The notes beneath the pieces are model-generated. The model saw only the letters and a program-made list of their open reading frames with translations. It was not told where the DNA came from and did not search any database. The position numbers and the translations under genes are program-made. From contig JAJBBL010000029.1 in assembly GCA_020532365.1 (NCBI GenBank), positions 1-9,381 of the forward strand: a DNA stretch of 9,381 nt. The letters are read 5' to 3'. Numbering within the stretch: the stretch's first letter is position 1; each line of letters starts with the position of its first letter. This document shows, piece by piece, positions 6,570-9,381 of this stretch. Source of the stretch: Candidatus Cloacimonadota bacterium. GTDB lineage: Bacteria > Cloacimonadota > Cloacimonadia > Cloacimonadales > JAJBBL01.

Positions 6570-9221
6570 TCACTGTAGATCACTAATAAGCGCCTCAGTC
6601 TTTTCTTTCAATTCAGACAGTTCTGTTTCTTTCAGTCTCTCTTTCTCTACCACTTCTGGTTTGGCATTAGCCAAGAAGCTTTCATTATTGAGCTTTTTAA
6701 TAGTTCTTTCTAAATCTACAAGGATCTTCTGCAGGTTCTTTTCTAACCTCTCCTTTTCTTTGCCTACATCTATTAAACCGCTTAACAGTAAAAATATTTC
6801 CATTTTGCCAGACACCGCAGCAATAGCCTGTTTCGGTTTATCCTCATCAGTTATAAAGATAATATCGTTTACTTTGGCCATCTTTCCAAAGTAATTCTGA
6901 TATTTTTTAACAGTGTCGACCAATTCAGGCTGTTCCGCTCTGATAACTAAGTCTACCTCTTTCCCTGGTGAAAGGTTAACCTGTTTTCTCAAATTTCTAA
7001 TAGTAGTGATCGCCTCTTGCAACATTTCCATATCGGCATCTACCCGTTTATCTATCAGAGATTCATTTACTTGAGGAAACTCCGCTATTATCAGTGCTTC
7101 ATCGCTTAGTGGATAGAATTGTTTCAAACTTTGCCAAACCTCTTCGGTAATAAACGGCATAATGGGGTGTAGCAACCTCATTGACTTCTCTAAAACATCG
7201 ATTAAGATAAACTTAACGTTTTGTCGAGCTATTAAGTTATCTTTATCATAGATCCTCTCTTTGCTCAGCTCAAGATACCAAGAGCAGAACTCTCTCCAAA
7301 TAAAGTCTTGCAATAGCTGGGCAGCATCATTGAATCGGAGCGACTCGTAATATTCGGTCACCTCCTTAGTCACGCTGTTCAGTCTACTATAGATCCATTT
7401 ATCGGCTAACTCAAACTCTATCTGATCTTTCTCAGGCAGTCCATCTATTTCAGAAATATTTGTCATTATATATCGGTATGCGTTCCATATCTTATTGCAG
7501 AAGTTACGCCCATTTTCTAAGACCGCTTCTGAAAAGTGGATATCGGCGCCTTTAGGGGCATTAAACACCATACTGAAGCGAAGAGCATCAGCACCAACCC
7601 GCTCAATTATATCAAGTGGGTCAGGGGAGTTACCCAAAGACTTACTCATTTTACGCCCTATCTCATCCCGGACAGTACCGTGTAAAAGCACTGTCTTAAA
7701 CGGTATTTTATCGCGGAATTCAAAGGTTGACATTATCATTCTGGCAACCCACAAGTAAATAATATCTGGGGCAGTGACCAATAAGTCAGTCGGTAGAAAG
7801 TAGTCCAAGTCTTGAGTCTCTTCAGGCCATCCCATAGTTGAGAAAGGCCATAGCCAAGAGGAGAACCATGTATCTAAGACATCTTCATCTTGGCGAAACT
7901 GCTCACCATTACACTTAGCACATTTTTTAGGAGGCTCAATAGCGACTACCATCTCATCACAGTTCTCACAATAATAAGCTGGTATTCGGTGTCCCCACCA
8001 GATTTGCCTCGAAATACACCAATCTCTAATATTATTCATCCAGTGCATAAATACTTTAATCCACCGCTCAGGTTGAAGCTGTATCTCACCACTTTCGACT
8101 GCATCAATCGCTTTCTCTGCAAGCGGCTTCATTTTCACAAACCACTGCTCAGATATATACGGCTCCACCACTGAATCACAACGGTAGCACTGACCGATAG
8201 AAAGAGAGTGTTGCTCAACTTTTTCTAAAAGCTCCATCTCTTTCAGTTCATTTACGATTTTTTTTCTGCATTCAAATCTATCGAGTCCTCTAAACTTTTC
8301 ACCGGCATTGTCATTCATCACCCCTTGTTCGTCCATAATGACCACTGGCTGCAGGTTATGTCTCTGCCCCATCTCAAAGTCGTTAGGGTCGTGAGCGGGA
8401 GTTATTTTAACGAGCCCAGTTCCAAACTCTTTTTCGACGTAACTATCGGCAATAATTGGTATTTCTCGACCTATGAAGGGTAATCTAAGTTTCTTGCCAA
8501 TGATGTTTTTATATCTTTCGTCTTTAGGGTTAACTGCAACGGCAACGTCACCGAGCATTGTTTCTGGTCTCGTTGTAGCAACGGTAATATACTCATCCCC
8601 TTCCACAAAGGGGTATTTAATATGCCAGAGTGAGCCGGTTTCATCACTATGCTCAACCTCATCATTTGAGAGAGCACTAACGCACCTCGGACACCAGTTA
8701 ATTATATATTCGCCTTTATAAATCAGCCCTTTATTATAGAGGTGGACAAAGACTTCTACGACAGCTTTAGATAGCTGTTCATCCATAGTAAAGCGTTCAC
8801 GAGACCAATCACAGGAAGCACCTAACTGCTTAAGTTGTTTGAATATAGCACCACCCTTCTCTTCTTTCCACTCCCAGATCATTTCGACAAGTTTTTCACG
8901 TCCAACCTGATGTCGGTCTAACCCCTGTTTTTGAAGCTCTTTTTCTACTACATTTTGTGTAGCTATACCGGCGTGGTCCATCCCGGGCAGCCAGAGTGTC
9001 GGTACTCCAGTCATCCTTTTATATCTAATTGCTATATCTTGAAGTGTATTGTTTAACACGTGACCTATGTGCAGGATACCGGTGACGTTAGGTGGCGGCA
9101 TCAGCACTGTATAGGGCTGTTTATTTTGATCTATTTTAGGCTTAAAGAAGCCGTTTTGTCGCCAGTAGCTATACCATTTCCCTTCAATTTTGTTTGGTTC
9201 GTAGGCTTTTCCTATTTCCAT
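6570..9221 (-). CDS. valS: Valyl-tRNA synthetase
   Basis: It charges tRNA-Val with valine and edits mischarged threonine. The 883-residue protein is full length. The class I signature PPPNVTGILHIGH has HIGH at 51-54. The editing (CP1) domain contains TTRPETMLGD (216-225) and PAHDPNDFEMG (275-285). The second signature KMSKS is at 524-528 within GRKMSKSLGNSPDPLDII. Cysteine pairs at 177/180, 345/348, 418/421 and 434/437 are potential zinc-knuckle ligands. An anticodon-binding alpha-helical domain follows, containing FIWREFCSWYLELSKERI. A C-terminal coiled-coil arm (about 815-882, KEKERLEKNLQKILVDLERT) is typical of ValS and separates it from IleS and LeuS. ATG at 9221 is preceded by AGGAG. It starts 12 bases after the NUDIX gene. 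Confidence 0.98.
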   Translation of the reverse strand: MEIGKAYEPNKIEGKWYSYWRQNGFFKPKIDQNKQPYTVLMPPPNVTGILHIGHVLNNTLQDIAIRYKRMTGVPTLWLPGMDHAGIATQNVVEKELQKQGLDRHQVGREKLVEMIWEWKEEKGGAIFKQLKQLGASCDWSRERFTMDEQLSKAVVEVFVHLYNKGLIYKGEYIINWCPRCVSALSNDEVEHSDETGSLWHIKYPFVEGDEYITVATTRPETMLGDVAVAVNPKDERYKNIIGKKLRLPFIGREIPIIADSYVEKEFGTGLVKITPAHDPNDFEMGQRHNLQPVVIMDEQGVMNDNAGEKFRGLDRFECRKKIVNELKEMELLEKVEQHSLSIGQCYRCDSVVEPYISEQWFVKMKPLAEKAIDAVESGEIQLQPERWIKVFMHWMNNIRDWCISRQIWWGHRIPAYYCENCDEMVVAIEPPKKCAKCNGEQFRQDEDVLDTWFSSWLWPFSTMGWPEETQDLDYFLPTDLLVTAPDIIYLWVARMIMSTFEFRDKIPFKTVLLHGTVRDEIGRKMSKSLGNSPDPLDIIERVGADALRFSMVFNAPKGADIHFSEAVLENGRNFCNKIWNAYRYIMTNISEIDGLPEKDQIEFELADKWIYSRLNSVTKEVTEYYESLRFNDAAQLLQDFIWREFCSWYLELSKERIYDKDNLIARQNVKFILIDVLEKSMRLLHPIMPFITEEVWQSLKQFYPLSDEALIIAEFPQVNESLIDKRVDADMEMLQEAITTIRNLRKQVNLSPGKEVDLVIRAEQPELVDTVKKYQNYFGKMAKVNDIIFITDEDKPKQAIAAVSGKMEIFLLLSGLIDVGKEKERLEKNLQKILVDLERTIKKLNNESFLANAKPEVVEKERLKETELSELKEKTEALISDLQ

Positions 9222-9233
9222 TCAGACTCCTAT

Positions 9234-9381
9234 CTATTTCAGTTCATTTTCAATCTGTTTAATAAAATATTTGTGTGCGCCAAAGGCTATTGCAGGTAAC
9301 TCCGTTAGCTTTACAAACTCAGCCTCTTCAGCATCATCTCCAGCTTTAAGCTCGCCGCCAACAATCTCCATCAAATAGCCG
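9234..9381 (-). CDS. NUDIX hydrolase, C-terminal fragment (5' part beyond right edge)
   Basis: The minus strand is open from the right edge to a TAG at 9236-9234, encoding the last 48 residues of a protein: it begins GYLMEIVGGELKAGDDAEEA and ends HKYFIKQIENELK. The pattern GGELKAGDDAEEAEFVKLTELPAIAFGAHK matches the region after the Nudix box in many NUDIX proteins (a G-x-L-x-A-G-D-D-A-x-E-A turn, an aromatic or hydrophobic x-x-L-x-E-L-P, then a conserved AF-x-x-H). The Nudix box itself lies outside the window. Such enzymes cleave nucleoside diphosphates linked to another group; the substrate cannot be inferred from this fragment. It is the most upstream gene visible of the operon, 12 bases before valS. 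Confidence 0.72.
   Translation of the reverse strand, partial: GYLMEIVGGELKAGDDAEEAEFVKLTELPAIAFGAHKYFIKQIENELK

Noticed and set aside
8471..8721. Open frames on both strands within valS
   Set aside because: They overlap the conserved editing region of ValS in other frames and carry no recognisable motif.
9060..9299. Plus-strand 79-codon frame spanning the valS start and the NUDIX fragment
   Set aside because: It crosses two supported minus-strand genes and the ribosome site between them; no homology signal is visible.

Overview
The window looks like core chromosome of a Gram-negative bacterium. Base composition is AT-leaning (about 40% G+C by eye), with short intergenic gaps and purine-rich Shine-Dalgarno sites such as AAGGAGG. 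Gram-negative envelope genes are present: an outer-membrane-type beta-barrel protein and a lipoprotein with a good lipobox. The lipoprotein carries a Cys-x(6)-TGG-x(2)-D-x(2)-NP linker, Ig-like (Big_5-type) domains and an inserted carboxypeptidase-regulatory-like domain. I associate this layout with the Bacteroidetes/FCB group and candidate phyla near it, such as Cloacimonadota. That placement is inference from protein style; no rRNA or other decisive marker is in the window.

Every gene lies on the minus strand, so transcription runs from high to low coordinates. The long block from 9381 to 1068 reads as one tightly packed operon: end of a NUDIX hydrolase (partial), valS, a DUF1232 membrane protein, rdgB (ITP/XTP pyrophosphatase), an AlgC-type phosphomannomutase/phosphoglucomutase, ybaB, recR, ribE (riboflavin synthase) and an Ig-like lipoprotein. 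Gaps range from a 17-base overlap to 74 bases; most are 2-23 bases. No convincing internal terminator or promoter was seen.

A 165-base intergenic stretch follows (903-1067). It holds a good sigma-70-like promoter (TTGACA-18-TTTAAT on the minus strand) lying inside a dyad of TTGACA/TGTCAA half-sites. This drives a separate gene for a porin-like outer-membrane protein, which runs off the left edge of the window (1-902).

The operon mixes housekeeping jobs rather than one pathway: tRNA charging (ValS), nucleotide-pool cleaning (RdgB and possibly the NUDIX protein), recombinational repair (RecR with YbaB), sugar-phosphate supply for the envelope (the mutase), flavin synthesis (RibE) and envelope proteins (DUF1232, lipoprotein). 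I found no mobile elements, CRISPR arrays, RNA genes or defence-type cassette. The items most worth a second look are the symmetric promoter/operator of the porin gene, the lineage-specific lipoprotein and an unusual stretch in the second half of RibE. I do not see an undescribed multi-gene system here.
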